Positions 1-20,696 of a DNA stretch of 64,000 nucleotides are shown piece by piece. A model generated the notes under the pieces. It had not been told where the DNA came from. It searched no databases and saw nothing but the letters and a program-made list of their open reading frames with translations. Origin of the DNA: Tetradesmus obliquus (taxonomy: Eukaryota > Chlorophyta > Chlorophyceae > Sphaeropleales > Scenedesmaceae); assembly GCA_030272155.1 (NCBI GenBank), contig CP126195.1:1967001-2031000 (forward strand). Reading direction: 5' to 3'. The position numbers and the translations under genes are program-made. Position 1 is the first letter of the stretch. The number at the start of each line of letters is the position of its first letter.

Positions 1-149
1 TGCAGCCACTTTCAACTTTATGGCTTGCAGCAGAGATGATGCCAATCCCTTCCACTATGGCCCCGCAGATTGTGATTCATGCTGCTGCATGCTCAGAGAA
101 TTTGTTGTGTGCAAACCTAACTGGTGTTGATTGGAAACTGCACTTGCAG

Positions 150-2890
150 GGCCACTGCCAGTGCAATTCAGGCATCACAGTGGGTCAGCAACCTTGGTGA
201 GTGGTTACTGACTTGAGCATAAACCGTTGATCAGCCTGATTCATACAGAAGACAGCCGAACTCTGCAATGTCTCTTGTTTCTTGTCATACTGATGAGGTG
301 CACCTCAGTACAAAGCCATAGGCCAGAATCATGTGTCACAATGTTGTCCAAATATGAAAAATTTATTGCTAAAGCATCTCACCCGCTGCTTCTCACCCGT
401 GCCATCTCTGCTGTTTGTGATGTCGCAGGTTTCTGCGTGGCGGACAGCGGCAACCTCGTACCTCCGACAACTGATCCAGCCTCTGGCAACGTGTGTAATG
501 GCTGGGAGACTCCCGTGGATGATTTGATTGCCCTGGGGCTGCAGGCGGAGATTGTGCGGAGGCTGACTGCACTGCCGGCTGCTAACCGGACCGTCTACGT
601 CGTTGGGCACTCCAGGGGAGGTGCACTGGTGAGCGGCGCAACAGCATGTGCAATATCAACCGGCACACTCAAGCAAAAGGAGCACATACTAGCACTGCAT
701 GTGGCTGTGTCTATCATGCAACGAATGCTACCATCAGGGGCTCCCAGCTGCGCCTGGTGCTTGCTGCTTTGTTCACCCAATCAACACTGTACATGTGTGC
801 CTGGGGCTGCCTCGCTCACTGCTGCACACAGGCCTCCGTGTTTGCTGCCAAGCTGCTTGCGCTGCAAGCTTCTGGGGGGCTGCCTACTTACAGCGGTGCT
901 GCAGTAGACCAGATCAAGCTGTACACGTTTGGTAGCCCGCGTGCTGGAGACACCTACTTTGCTGCTTATCTGGAGAACAGGATGAGCGAGCGCTACAGGT
1001 GGGGAGGAGCGTTGGTTGCTTACGCCTGCAGTTTGGGATGCTTTGTTATCAATCAAGTGCTTGCTGCATTCTAGCAGTATCTCCAGGGATTTTAACTGTG
1101 GTGCGTTGCTCATTCCGTTGTTGCTCGAGAGCTTCTGCCCTGGGCCAGTTACAGCTGAGCTGAAAGCCGCCAATGCAACAGCGTCTGCCATGCACACCTA
1201 CTTATGCGGTAGCGTTGCATTCTGCAGCAGCAGCTCACCGGCTGTGCCTTGTTCTCTGCCTGCTGCTGCTGCTGCTGCTGCCGCACCCAGGGTTGTGACG
1301 CGTTATGACGCCGTCCCTACTGAACCGTCTGAGAGCAGCGGCTACAGCCACTACAGGCCCTCCATCTGGTGAGTGCATGTATGGCATATATACAAACATG
1401 CAACGGAAACAGTGTCCACTTGTGTTGGTTGCAAGGGCTTCAGCCACTACAGGCCCTCCATCTGGTGAGAGCAGCATGCAGCGTGGCCCTAGCTCAGAAG
1501 ATAGCTGCATGCAGCAGAAGCAGGCAGCCAACCGGCTGTGAAAACAGCTACAGCCACTTCAGGCCCTTCATCTGGTGAGAGCAGCATGCAGCATGGCCGC
1601 CACTTAGGGCCTAGCCCCAGAAGTTAGCTGCATGCAGCAGAAGCAGGCAGCCAATCTGCTGTGACAACAGCTACAGCCACTTCAGGCCCTCCATCTGGTG
1701 AGTGATGTAGCCTTTTGGGGAATTCATGGCAGGAGCCGGGCTCAACAGGGTGGACGGTGGGTGCTGCTCTCAACTGTTTCCTACCTCCGAAATCATGATG
1801 ATACGGGTACGTCACCATGACTTACCAATCAACTTTAAAAACATATGGGTTGGTATATGATGCTGTGTGCGGCTGCGTCTGGGCTGTGTGCAGGTACCGT
1901 GACAGCAGCGGCAACCTGACGCCCAGCCCTACCCTAGGCTGCGTGCTGTTCAACCAAAACCAGCTGACCACGCCACAGCAGTCATGCTTCATTTCCTGCA
2001 ACTCGGTGCTGACGTGCTCTTATGGTGAGCGCTGGGTGCTTGCAGCTGAATAGGGACACCTGCAGCAGCTGCTGCGTGCAGCAGGCGATCCAGCATGCCA
2101 TAGACAGCAGGTGCCTTTGACAGCGCAGAGTCAGCGTGTGGCAGCATACGCGTTGGGCAGTATTCAAACTGTCAAACAGCAGCGCTGTCATTGCATGGCA
2201 TTAGCTTACAAGTGAAGCAGGATGCACCCAGTGGCTACTTTTCACAAACAGGGATCTGCAGCCTCGAATGCCACAGCAGTACGTCTGCTGATTGTGCTTG
2301 GATGCCTCATGAAGCGCAAGGTAACTTTGCACAAATGCACAACCTTGGAAGCTATCCAAACTGCGCGTCTAGACAAATGCAGCCACTCCAGACACCTGGT
2401 ATAATCAGTTTTCTCTGATGTGCGCAGGTGCTGGCGTGGACATTGCTGGCCAGCCCAGCAGCAGTTTCACCACACTGCCGGCGTGTACAGACTTGTCAGA
2501 CGCATCAGTCCGGGCACTGTCAAGTGAGCGCAACCAACCACATATGAAATGCAGATGCACTGCAGTGCATGATGCCATCTGCCGGTCTTACTAGCTGCAG
2601 CAGAGCCGGCAGATGGCTTAGAGACACTGCCTGTTGCTGACAATCATATGGTACTTACGCCTGGTGTTATGCAACAGTTACGTCATGTTACTATACATAA
2701 CAACACACTCTGTGACCGCACGCCAACTGCTGCAGGCACCACCGTCACTGGCAGCACCACCCTCATCGACCATGCCTCATACCTGGGCCTCGACATGAAC
2801 AACAACGGCTGCAGGGCAGACGTGGCCTTCATCGATGCTATCACCATCACACCAGGCACATTCTTTGGCTACAACTGCAATGCGCTGTGA
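150..2890 (+). CDS. Secreted class-3 lipase, C-terminal part (5' end outside window)
   Basis: Exons at 150-196, 429-628, 832-998, 1291-1368, 1894-2024, 2428-2523 and 2736-2890 (TGA) join in consistent phase to about 290 residues. The nucleophile elbow GHSRGGAL lies at about 604-628. The second catalytic exon carries TRYDAVP, the likely catalytic Asp, and GYSHYRPSIW, the likely catalytic His, so the triad of a fungal-type lipase (Lipase_3, alpha/beta hydrolase) appears complete. A cysteine-bearing C-terminal extension follows (CVLFNQ, SCNSVLTCSY, LGLDMNNNGCRAD), ending NCNAL. It is a paralogue of the complete minus-strand gene at 6280-14032 and has the same exon phases. The N-terminal half and signal peptide lie left of the window. 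Acyl-ester hydrolysis outside the cell is inferred from the family; the substrate is unknown. Confidence 0.85.
1341..1703 (+). repeat. Array of four exon-end plus 5' splice-site copies
   Basis: The 3' end of the lipase His exon (CAGCCACTACAGGCCCTCC, then ATCTG and the GTGAG donor) recurs three more times in the following intron. Donors fall after 1368, 1464, 1574 and 1697. The extra copies keep both the TTCAG or TACAG acceptor-like sequence and the donor. The first copy is taken as the real exon end because it is contiguous with the Asp-containing coding sequence. Confidence 0.9.
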
Positions 2891-3015
2891 GCTGCTGCTG
2901 ATGCATGCTGCCAGCAGCAGCTGTCACGGTGGCAACGCGCCTCATGAGGGCTACATCTGCAACGCGCTGTGAGCTGCTGCTGGTGCAAGCTGCTAGCGGC
3001 AGCTGTGGCAGCGCG
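2867..3015 (+). repeat. Tandem duplication of the lipase stop-codon region
   Basis: The end of the terminal exon and the start of the 3' UTR (about 2867-2930, containing TGCAATGCGCTGTGAGCTGC) are repeated at about 2949-3015 (CTGCAACGCGCTGTGAGC). The second copy also carries an in-frame TGA. The segment resembles the 3' UTR of the minus-strand paralogue at about 6210-6285. Confidence 0.8.
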
Positions 3016-3796
3016 CCCTGACCACTTCAAGTTGAAGCAGGGCGCGTCGGTTCCAACAGACACCCCCAAACCAGTGCTTCATATGAGTATCTTGAAGCCA
3101 TGTGCATTGGGCATGGTCAGCTGTGTGTTAGGAGTATGTGGTATGGGCCAGCGGCCTGGTCAGAGCAAGGCAGGACCAGGCAGTACAGTACCTTGAAGCT
3201 GTGGCTGCTTGTGGTGGCATTACATCATTCCAACACACCACGCGTTGGCACTAGAAGAAGCTGGAGCTGAGAATGTGTGCTGCTGCTGAGCTTCCTTACT
3301 GAAACATGAAGGCGGTGTGGTGTGGGTGGTGTCTGCAGCTTGAGTTGCAGCGCTGTGATTGGGGCTGCAATTAGGCAAGCTGCAGGAGAGTGTGTGTGGT
3401 GGGGTTCGGTCAAGACAGCCGGCAGCAGCCTGACATGCTTGCACTTGTTCAGTGGCGCAGTGATACCAGCACAGTCATGGTGATCTTGTTGACGTGGTGA
3501 TTACAACATAACCTCTGACATGATGCTGACACTGCTGAGGTTGCGCTCATGTTCAAAGTTTATGTGAAGGTGGGTGTTGGTCGGGTACAAGGTGGCTGGG
3601 GGCATCAACGGCAATTACAGCAGTAAATGTTGTCCAGTGGAACAAAATGTACAGGCGCCTTGCAAGGATGTTACATGCTGTGCATGCAAATGCGAGTGTG
3701 CATGTGAGTCACGATGTGCACAAGCACAAGCAGCATGAGCTGTACTATGTGTTGTGGGGTTGTCTTCTGCGGTTTTGAGGTGCAGTTGTGTCTTTT

Positions 3797-3846
3797 GAGC
3801 CTCTCTTTGGCTCCTGACTGGGGATCTCACTCCTTGTTGCATGGAG
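3797..3846 (+). mobile_element. LINE 3'-end fragment (short, diverged)
   Basis: The sequence GAGCCTCTCTTTGGCTCC followed by a diverged TGACTGGGG...CACTCCTTGTTG matches the 3' ends at 4921-5008 and, inverted, at 35446-35530. No coding sequence remains. Confidence 0.7.
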
Positions 3847-4920
3847 TATGTGACGCACTGTGAATTATATAATTCATATTTGAGTCGGAGCCAATGTACA
3901 GCAGTTACTTCTGCCACGGTACAGCACGATGCTTTGTGAATACAAGGGTGGTGGGGAGCGCACCCAGCTAACAAGCAGGACGTTGCCATGGGAATCATTT
4001 TGCACGCTGCTCGGCCTTTTTTGATATGTTTATTATGATATGGTTGATCATACCTACGTATGATATATGTCAATCAGGTGAGGGCATGGGTTTTGAAGAG
4101 CAGCGCAGCTGCATGCATGCTACTTGTGCTGCGCACCATGGACGACAGGCAGCCTGGTGTGCACATGGCAAAGTCATCTTCTCCCACATCTCACCACGTG
4201 GCTCATGGGGATGAAAGATGTCAGACCCATCTTGGCGCACGGTGTTATGATGTCCGCTGCTGCATCAGCTTCGTCACATGTTGATGTGTTGCGGTGAACG
4301 AGTTTTAGAGCTGTGCACACCATCAGCAAGCAGTGGGTTTAACTGCTGATGATGGCGTGTCTGTGTCGCCGTGTTGGCTAAGAGCTGTGCAGGATGAGTA
4401 AAATAGATTTGCAAGACAGCTGGGCAGCCCTGCACCCCCTGCAGCACATAGCACATGTGCTTTGTACATGGTGCAGCAGCAATGGTCTTGCAGGCAGTCG
4501 GTTGTAGGATGGAAGGCTGTGGTATCGAGAGTTTCAATGGCTGTAGTACCTGAGCAGTAATGGTGCTGTTGGTACAACAACACAGGCAGGACATTTACTC
4601 TGCTGTGCAGTCACTTGGTTCCGTGCTCCAACTCCACTGCCGATGGCACCCAATGACACCATTACAACAAACTGCGTAACAGCTCCCATCACTGCTATCA
4701 TAGCCTTGATGGTGCTGATGTTAGCGTGATTATGATGGCGCTGTGGGTCTCTGCACCACATTAGATGGCCATCATACGGTATGAGCCACCCCATAATCAA
4801 CGCATTGTCCGAGACCAGAATGTAAGAACCTGAAATCCGCGGGAACACAATGCACACCCTTGTGGCAGCTGGGTTGCACATGCTCATCAGCACGCCTGGA
4901 GTTGTATGCAGGGGGCCCCC

Positions 4921-5008
4921 TATGAGCCTCTCGTTGGCTCCTGACTGGGGTTCCCACTCCTTGTTGAGTGGAGCATGTAATGTAATGTAATGTAATGTAA
5001 TGTAATGC
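4921..5008 (+). mobile_element. LINE 3'-end fragment with (TAATG)n tail
   Basis: It begins at GAGCCTCTCGTTGGCTCC, runs through CCCACTCCTTGTTGAGTGGA and ends in about six copies of the pentamer TAATG. The same end, inverted, follows the reverse-transcriptase C-terminal coding remnant at 35.4-36.2 kb, so this is a severely 5'-truncated insertion of that family. Confidence 0.75.
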
Positions 5009-6279
5009 ATAAGCTCATCAGCAAGCCTGGCTCGCAAGCAATGCTGGCGCACTGCACAATCAGCACAATGTGAATGCAGCTGTAGGTTACGTCATGCAGT
5101 AAATCTTATGACCGCACATATGCAACGTATGCGAATGCGTATCCTCACAGCGAGTGCAGAATGTGACGTGATGTAACATAAGTATGCTTCTTCACATGGG
5201 CAGAACGACCAGAAGCCCATACAGGACGCAGCCAGCCCACCAAGGCAACGTCCAGCTTATACTGTAAGCCTTAGCCTAGCTAGGGTGAGCTTACCATCAA
5301 ACCCAGACTTGTAACATGAGAAGCTGCAATCCATAAAACTCATCCGTTGTCTGGTGGTTCCATCACACAACATAGTTCATGCGGCTCGTGTGCAACAACA
5401 AATTGCAGAGTGTGCACATGACTCGACTGTCCCACTCATGCACATGCACTCCACGCAACATGCATTAATACCGCATGTACGCATTCAGTCCACCACCAGA
5501 TTCTATCAAGCTTTACTACAAATCCCAACTGCTGATTTGCAATCAACGCTCATGGCCAACTCCGAGCTCTGGCCTGAACCCACATAAATGACTTAAATAT
5601 GGTATATAACATCAGCTCTGACCTGTACTCAAAATCTAGTCAACCCTGGCAATGCCAGCAGCACCACACCGGAACTTCACGTCATGGGCGAGCCTTATCT
5701 TCACAAAACGGTGCGCCATACATCAAATTCATATCATTGCACCTTTGAAGTTCGAACCGGTGCCACCAGCTTGGCAGCCGCCAACCGACTGGGCCAGGCC
5801 CTGCCATGAAAATCTTCCCGCATTTGTTGCAGCCCAATCGCACTGCGCTGCAACCAAGTGCTGCAACCAAAGCTACACAAATGCACACCCATACCTCAAC
5901 ACCTTCACAATGTTGCGGCACAAAGCTCAACTCCAGCAGCATTCAATGTCTGTTCCAGCTTATTGTTCGCGATGACAGCTATGACAGTTTGGTGTCATGC
6001 CAGCAAGAGCAGCCACCACTGCCATGTAGTGCACTGCCCTGGCCTGCCACGTAGTGCACTGCCCTGCCCTGTTGCGGTTAGGACAAATGCCCCATATATC
6101 ATACAGAGATGAATTCTGTCTGTCTGACACAAGCCTGCCATCGTGCTGTGCATGGCACTGAAAACGTCATTTGCGGAAAAAACTGGGGCTTTCTGTTAGG
6201 GATGATGCACCCTGGTTCAACTCAGTTAGTTGAAACCTCGCCGCCACAGCTGCTGCTAGCAGCATGCACCAGCAGCAGC

Positions 6280-14032
<7,753 letters not shown>

Positions 14033-14762
14033 TTTGGCCAGCGAGCACCCCGTTGTCGCCTTGGACGAAGTGATCTGGAGGCGGACACTGCTGCAGCTGC
14101 TATCGTATAGATCGGCCAGCAAGCAGTCATGACATACTGTAAACACCAGCTGACAGCTTTGTGATAGCTCTGCTGGGCTGTTGTTGGGTGCTGGGCGTAG
14201 GAAGCGGAGTGTGATCGCGGGCCCAAAGTGACATCTACGACACACTACACCACGCCGCAGTGCAGAGCCAGCAGCAGGCAGCGGTTACGACACAAAAGAT
14301 AATAATTGATATTACAATTGAAAAAAACACGATTGGTCAGGTGTCACTCGCAGATCAGGACATGTGTAACCTGATCTGAGCATAGATGTGATGTCAAGCG
14401 CCATCTCCTGCCAGCGGAACTGACTGCAGCTGCTTGCCTGCAGACCATGGATGGCAGCTGCGCCACACGTGTGTGGCAGCTTCCTTTTTTGTTTGTGTTG
14501 GTTACACATGGGGGCCAGGCAATCCAGCCTCTTGAACTGGCGTATCATACCAGCCAGGTAGGGTTTCAAGTCCGACTCTGGAGTCCATCTCCCCCCCCCC
14601 CTCCCCCCTCACACACCACCATCACAACGGAACAGCTTCAAATTCTCTGGCTCTCTCCCACACTTCCACTCCCACTTCCACACTGGCACATCTTGTGAGT
14701 GTCCCACGACATAAAAACGCAGCCACCGCATGCACTCGATGAACCCCCTCAGGCTGAGCACC
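14033..14762. other. Spacer between ATPase 3' end and lipase start
   Basis: The spacer holds the lipase 5' leader and promoter and the ATPase 3' UTR, both on the minus strand. There is a C-rich run at about 14589-14615. No additional gene is seen. Confidence 0.6.
14502..14506 (-). terminator. Candidate polyadenylation signal TGTAA (ATPase)
   Basis: TGTAA reads on the minus strand about 257 bp beyond the ATPase stop codon. TGTAA is the usual green-algal polyadenylation signal. The match is only five bases, so it is a position-supported guess. Confidence 0.35.
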
Positions 14763-15120
14763 CTACCGCGCCGCCCCACTCAACTGCCCATTGCTGCTGC
14801 TGCTGCTGCTGCTGCTCCTCTGCTGCTGCTGCTGATGCCGCGCCTCAGCAGCCTTCCCGTACTGCTGCCGCAGCAGCAAGCTGTTACTAACAACCGCAAC
14901 TGACGAGAACGCCATCATGCCACCCGCCGCACTAGGGTTGAGTGCTAAACCCAGAGTTGGCAGCAGCGCCCCTGCCGCCAGGGGGATGCCAAACACGTTG
15001 TAGATCAGCGCCCATCCGAGGTTTTGTTTGATCTTGTTGAGCGTGGCCTGGCCTAGGCTGATGCAGTCCACCACCTGAGACAGGCGGTCGCCCATGAGCA
15101 CCACGGAGGCGGCCTCGCCT

Positions 15121-15165
<45 letters not shown>

Positions 15166-15982
15166 CCATGGAATGCGCATATCAACAAGGGTGTAAAGTA
15201 TGAGCACTGATGCAAAGAGCTGCCTTGCTGTGCACACGTAACAACACGTAACATAGAGCAGTCCAAGTTGCAACCAGATGTGATGCCGGGCACGTCTGCG
15301 GGCCATGCCAAGGCACTGCCTTGTGCTGCACCCTAATCCACAATTATCACACAGGGATGCAGCACACACAGGGGCACTGGACACAAGGCCACACAGCAAC
15401 GTTTCAAACGCACCGCACTCAAGCAGCAGCCCCTGACACAGCAACTGCTGCAACATCAAGCCAGACTGGCAACATCAAACAGCCGCTGCCCACCTGCTGC
15501 ATCCAGGCCTCCCTTCAGTGCAATGCCAACATCAGCAGCAGCTGCAGCAAGTGCACCGCAGCAGGTGGCAGAACAGACCACAGTGGCAGCAGCGAGCATG
15601 CATGTCAGTGTGATTGTCGCAGCCAGCAGCAGCCTGCAGCACCAGCATGCTCCCATGTGTGAGCATTGGCTGCACTAACGAGCACTGCATACTGTCTGCA
15701 CACATGACCCTACAGCATGTGCAATGCAAACTCAAAGCAGCCCACAACTGCCACTGTCTGGGATAAATCTTTCATCAAGCTTCTGTCCTACAGTGCCAGT
15801 ACCAGCACCAGTACCAGCACCAATTCATGGGAGCAGCACCATGCTACGGCCATCTTGCTGCTGCTTGACTGTCATGTGCTGCTGGCAGTGCTGCTGCTGC
15901 TGCTGCTGCCGGACGTTCTCACCCAGCGCTGGTGCATCGTTCACGCCGTCTCCAACCATCGCCAGCTTCATGCCTGACGCCT

Positions 15983-16039
<57 letters not shown>

Positions 16040-17968
16040 CTTCAAGCCCAGCACACAAAGTCTGATGAGGTAATGCAAGTACTGCCATGCAGGGTAGCTC
16101 TGCAGGAGCCTCCCCAGCCGCAACACACTACTTGTGTTTTACAGCTGATGACGAAACATAAAACAGGCCCCACCTGCAGCTCCTCATATGACAGCCAGCT
16201 TCTGCCTCGGCGTGTTGCAGCTGCCAGACTTGCTACCCTGCCAGCACAATTACACAGCCGTCCCATCACCCATTTCCGCACTTGCTGCCCTACACAGCTA
16301 CAACCAAACATCAAGCAGATCATGGCACAGCTCATCTGTGTTGCTGCCCTTCACACCTACAAACCAACAACGCATGCATCCAGTGGAGCTGTCTTGAGTG
16401 CGGACTGGAAAGCCAAACATCGGGCGCACCTGCAGCTCCCGGATGACAGCCAGCTTCTGCCCCGGTGTGTTGCTGCCATACGCGTCGCCAGCAGCAATGC
16501 CCGCCTGCGCAGCCACGGCCTTGACAGTCGCCGTATCATCCCCAGACAGAAGGAACACCCGCAGCCCCATACGCTTCAGTGCAGCAACGGTCTCAACCGC
16601 ATCTTGCCGCAGCGAATCTCTGAACCCTAAACCGCCCAGCAGCTGATCTCCAACCGCCACGTAGACCTGCGTGGATTTGCCCGCAGCTGCATCGGCAGCT
16701 GCGGATTGCTGCAGGAATGAGGCTGGCGCGCGGGAGGGCTCAGGAAGCTGAGAGAGCACCCAGTCAGGGCGGCCGACAAGCACACGCTGACCTTCTACTG
16801 TAGCAGCGACACCTGCAGGGTTACGTGCAGCAGCAAGGGAGTGCGGCAGCAATGTGACGTGTGGCAGCAGGAGTGGGAGAAGCAGGAATTGTGTGTGTTA
16901 GATGACCACGCAGCAGCACCAAGCTGTGTGCGCGCGCAACAGGATACCCGACAGTCACATAATGCGCGCAGCTGCAGGCAGCTGCTGACAAGCACGGCTG
17001 AGCAAGGCAAGCAGCAGCGGGTTTGTTACGTATTTGCCGGCCCTCACCTGCGCCAGGCTCTGTGCGTGCTTCACTGACCGGTGGTATCTTAATGCCACGG
17101 GCAGCTGCCTCTGCAGCTAGAGCAGCAGCCAGAGGGTGCCTCGTGCTCGCCTCAACAGCAGCAGCAAGCCGCAGCAGCAGCAGCTCTGCAGCGTCGGCGT
17201 CTGCAGTACCACCAGCAGCAGCTGCAGGGGCGCCGTTGCCGTTGCTGCTGGGCTGCAGCAGGCCGGCTGCTGCTGCTGCTGCTCCCGGCACCAGTGCTGT
17301 GCTTGACAGCTTCAGCTTGCCTTCAGTGAGGGTGCCAGTCTTGTCTGCGCGCATGAAAGGTTGCAGCAAGCTTTCATCAAAAATGCCGCAATCGCTTGCG
17401 CATGGAATACATTATGCTGGAAAGCTTCAGCTTGCGCTCAGTGAAATTGTAAGTCCTGTCTGTATGCATATACTTGTTTGTAGCAAGCATTGAGATCAAC
17501 ACGAACAGGAGGCACGTTGATGACAGTATGAGTATATTGCTGGTTACTCTGTGGGCACTTGAGATGCTGGTCGCCAGGCGGGGCTTGCCGCTCATGCCCT
17601 GAGATCCCCAATCCAAGGTTTCAGATCATCCAGGTGTCTTGCCAGCAGGAAACCAAACGTCAAACGTGTCACAGCACAAACAAGAAAACATGGGCCACCA
17701 ACAAAACAGATAATTTAACACTCACCAAACACGACACCGTCAATGCCAGCCACGCGCTCCAGCACGTCCCCTCCTCGCATTAGCAGCCCCCTCGTAGCAC
17801 CTAAGCTCGATCCCACCAGCACAGCAGTAGGTGTTGCCAGGCCCAGTGCACAGGGGCAGGCCACCACCAGCACATCAACAGCCAGCTTGATGGACAGCAG
17901 CAGCGCAGAGCTGCTGCCAGAGGCTGCTAGAGCTGTTGGAAAAAGCGAGGTGCCTGCAGGGGGGCAGT

Positions 17969-18007
<39 letters not shown>

Positions 18008-19719
18008 GTTGAGCACAGCCAGCTTGAATGACAGCAGCAGCTCAGAGCTGCTGCCAGAGGCTGCTAGGGCTGTGGGGAACAGCGAAGTGCCTGCAGGGGG
18101 GCGGAAACCAGCAGCAGCAGCAAGCTGATGAAGGCCAGATTGATTGACATCAGCAGCGCGGAGCTGCTGCCAGAGGCTGCCAGGGCTGTGGGAAAGAGGG
18201 ACGTGCCTGCAGGGCAACAGGTGGGCGGGCCAGTGCAGGTGCTGCTTGCTTGGCGAGGCTGCCAATGCAACAAACAACAGCCAGATCACATAGTTGCTCA
18301 GTTGACAGCAAGCAAGGGTTGAGCCTTTGCCACCTACAGGTGCTAACCTTTAGGCAGCATCATCAACATCAGCATCAGCATCAGCAGCAAACAGCTCACC
18401 GAGGGTCTGCCAGAACACGAAAGTGGCGGCGCTGGCAGCCATCACGCCGTAGCAGAACTTGCCCGCCACTGCATCAGCCACGCGCTGCACCGGCGCCTCA
18501 CGCGACTGCGCTGCCGCCACCAGCCTGCCAATGCCTGCAGATACAAGGCAACAGAAACACACACCACTTAGCAAAGGGAGCTGCAGCCATCAGCCTACTG
18601 ATGCCTGCGGGTAGGCGACAAAGCAGACACAACACAGTGAACAATAGCACGTAACAAACCATCTGATATGTCGGCCACGCGCTGCACCGGCGCCTCACGC
18701 GACTGCGCTGCCGCCACAAGCCTGCCGATGCCTGCAGGACAGGGCCAAAACAGACAGGACACATTCGAAAAAAGCACATTGAGCACGGTACGGCATCAGC
18801 CACGCGCTGCACCGGCGCCTCGCGCGACTGCGCTGCAGCAACCAGCCTGCCGATGCCTGCAGGACAGGGTTAAAACAGAAAGAACACATTTGAAAAAAGC
18901 ACATTGAGCACGGTACGGCATCAGCCACGCGCTGCACCGGCGCCTCGCGCGACTGTGCTGCAGCAACCAGCCTGCCGATGCCTGCAGGACAGGGTTAAAA
19001 CAGACAGAACACATTCAATGACAAGCACATTGAGCACGGTACGGCATCAGCTACGCGGTGCAGCGGCGCCTCACGCGACTGTGCGGCAGCAACCAGCCTG
19101 CCAATACCTGCGGGTGCGGGGCGAAGACATACGCAACACATCAAGCACAGCAGACAAACACGCAGCACGCGAAATGCACGGTAGACTAGACGCTGACGGC
19201 GAGGGAGAGCAGGCAAGGGCATCACAGGGTGGATGCGGCAGCGCAAATGGCCCAACAGCTCTCAAGACCATGCTTCCAAAACCAGATCCCGCCTGTCCTG
19301 CCCTGTGCAGGCTTTATGGTTCAGGTTTAGGTTTTCAGGGTCAAGGTTTGGGTAATATTTTACCCTACCCTTCAAGCCCTGCAACCGCACGCACCTGCCA
19401 GCGTTGACTCCGCGCCTGTGGCGGTTGCCCGTACAGTCAGCGGCCCCTCATACACCACAGTGCCGCCAGCAACAGCAGCAACAACTAGTGCTCATGCATG
19501 TCCTGTCCTGTGCTTTCAACCCTTACCTGCCAGCGTTGACTCAGCGCCTGTGGCAGTCGCCCGCACTGTCAGCGGCCCCTCATACACAACAGTGCCGCCA
19601 GCAACGGCAGCGCCAGGCCGCTTGGGCACCAGCACACTCTCGCCAGTCAGCATGGACTCATCAAGTGCGGCAACACCCTCAAGGACCTCTCCGTCACATG
19701 GCACGCGCTCGCCTGACAG

Positions 19720-19790
<71 letters not shown>

Positions 19791-19871
19791 TCAGCCAGTC
19801 AGTATGGAGGCATCGAGTGCGGCAACACCCTCAAGGACCTCCCCATCACATGGCACGCGCTCGCCTGACAG

Positions 19872-19911
<40 letters not shown>

Positions 19912-20654
19912 GTCAGCCAGTCAGTATGGAGGCATTGAGTGCGGTTACGCCTTTCGACACCTTGCCGTCACATGGGACGCACTCGCCTGGCAGCAGCAGG
20001 AGCAGCAGCAGCAACGGCAGCGGCGGCAGCGGCAGCAGCAGCAGCAGTGTGCCAATCAGCCAGAAGCTTTAGCATAAGTGGTGCTGCATAATGTCAGCTC
20101 CCAGGCCTGTTTGCAGTCCAATTCACTCCTTCATGCAGCTGCCTGTTCATACAATTTTTAGCAGCCCTGGGACGCAGCACAATCGTATGGCACTTGCCTG
20201 CTGACACTCCCAAAACGCTGTTCAAACACGCCTTCAAACACGCCTTCAAACACGCCTTCAAACACGCCTTCAAACACGCCTTCAAACACGCCTTCAAACA
20301 CGCCTTCAAACACGCCTTCAAACACGCCTTCAAACACGCCTTCAAACACACGCCTTCAAACACACGCCTTCAAACACGCTTTCAAATACGCCTTCAAATA
20401 CGCCTTCAAACACGCCAACCTCTGGCTGCCTCCCACTCACCAGGCAGCACCCTCAGCAGGTCCCCACTACCGCCCCATTTTCAAATACAAGACAGTCACA
20501 ACGTATCCAGCTATCCAGCTACCTCTGCTAACATATGCCAGGCGTTGCATTCCACTCACCAGGCAGCACCCTCAGCAGGTCGCCAGGCCGCACGCTGCTG
20601 GTCGGCACCATCACCAAATCCACGCCCTCCCGCACACTGCTGCTGCTGCTGCCG

Positions 20655-20696
<42 letters not shown>

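Larger units (their letters stand above)
3016..6279. other. Intergenic interval between convergent lipases
   Basis: No supportable gene is seen on either strand. The interval holds the two 3' UTR regions, two short LINE 3'-end fragments and low-complexity CAG/TGC-rich sequence. Short open frames here have no protein-like composition. Confidence 0.6.

Noticed and set aside
5740-5790. tRNA gene suggested by GTTCGAACC (B-box-like)
   Set aside because: No matching A box, cloverleaf stems or terminator could be built around it. No rRNA or tRNA gene was found in the window.
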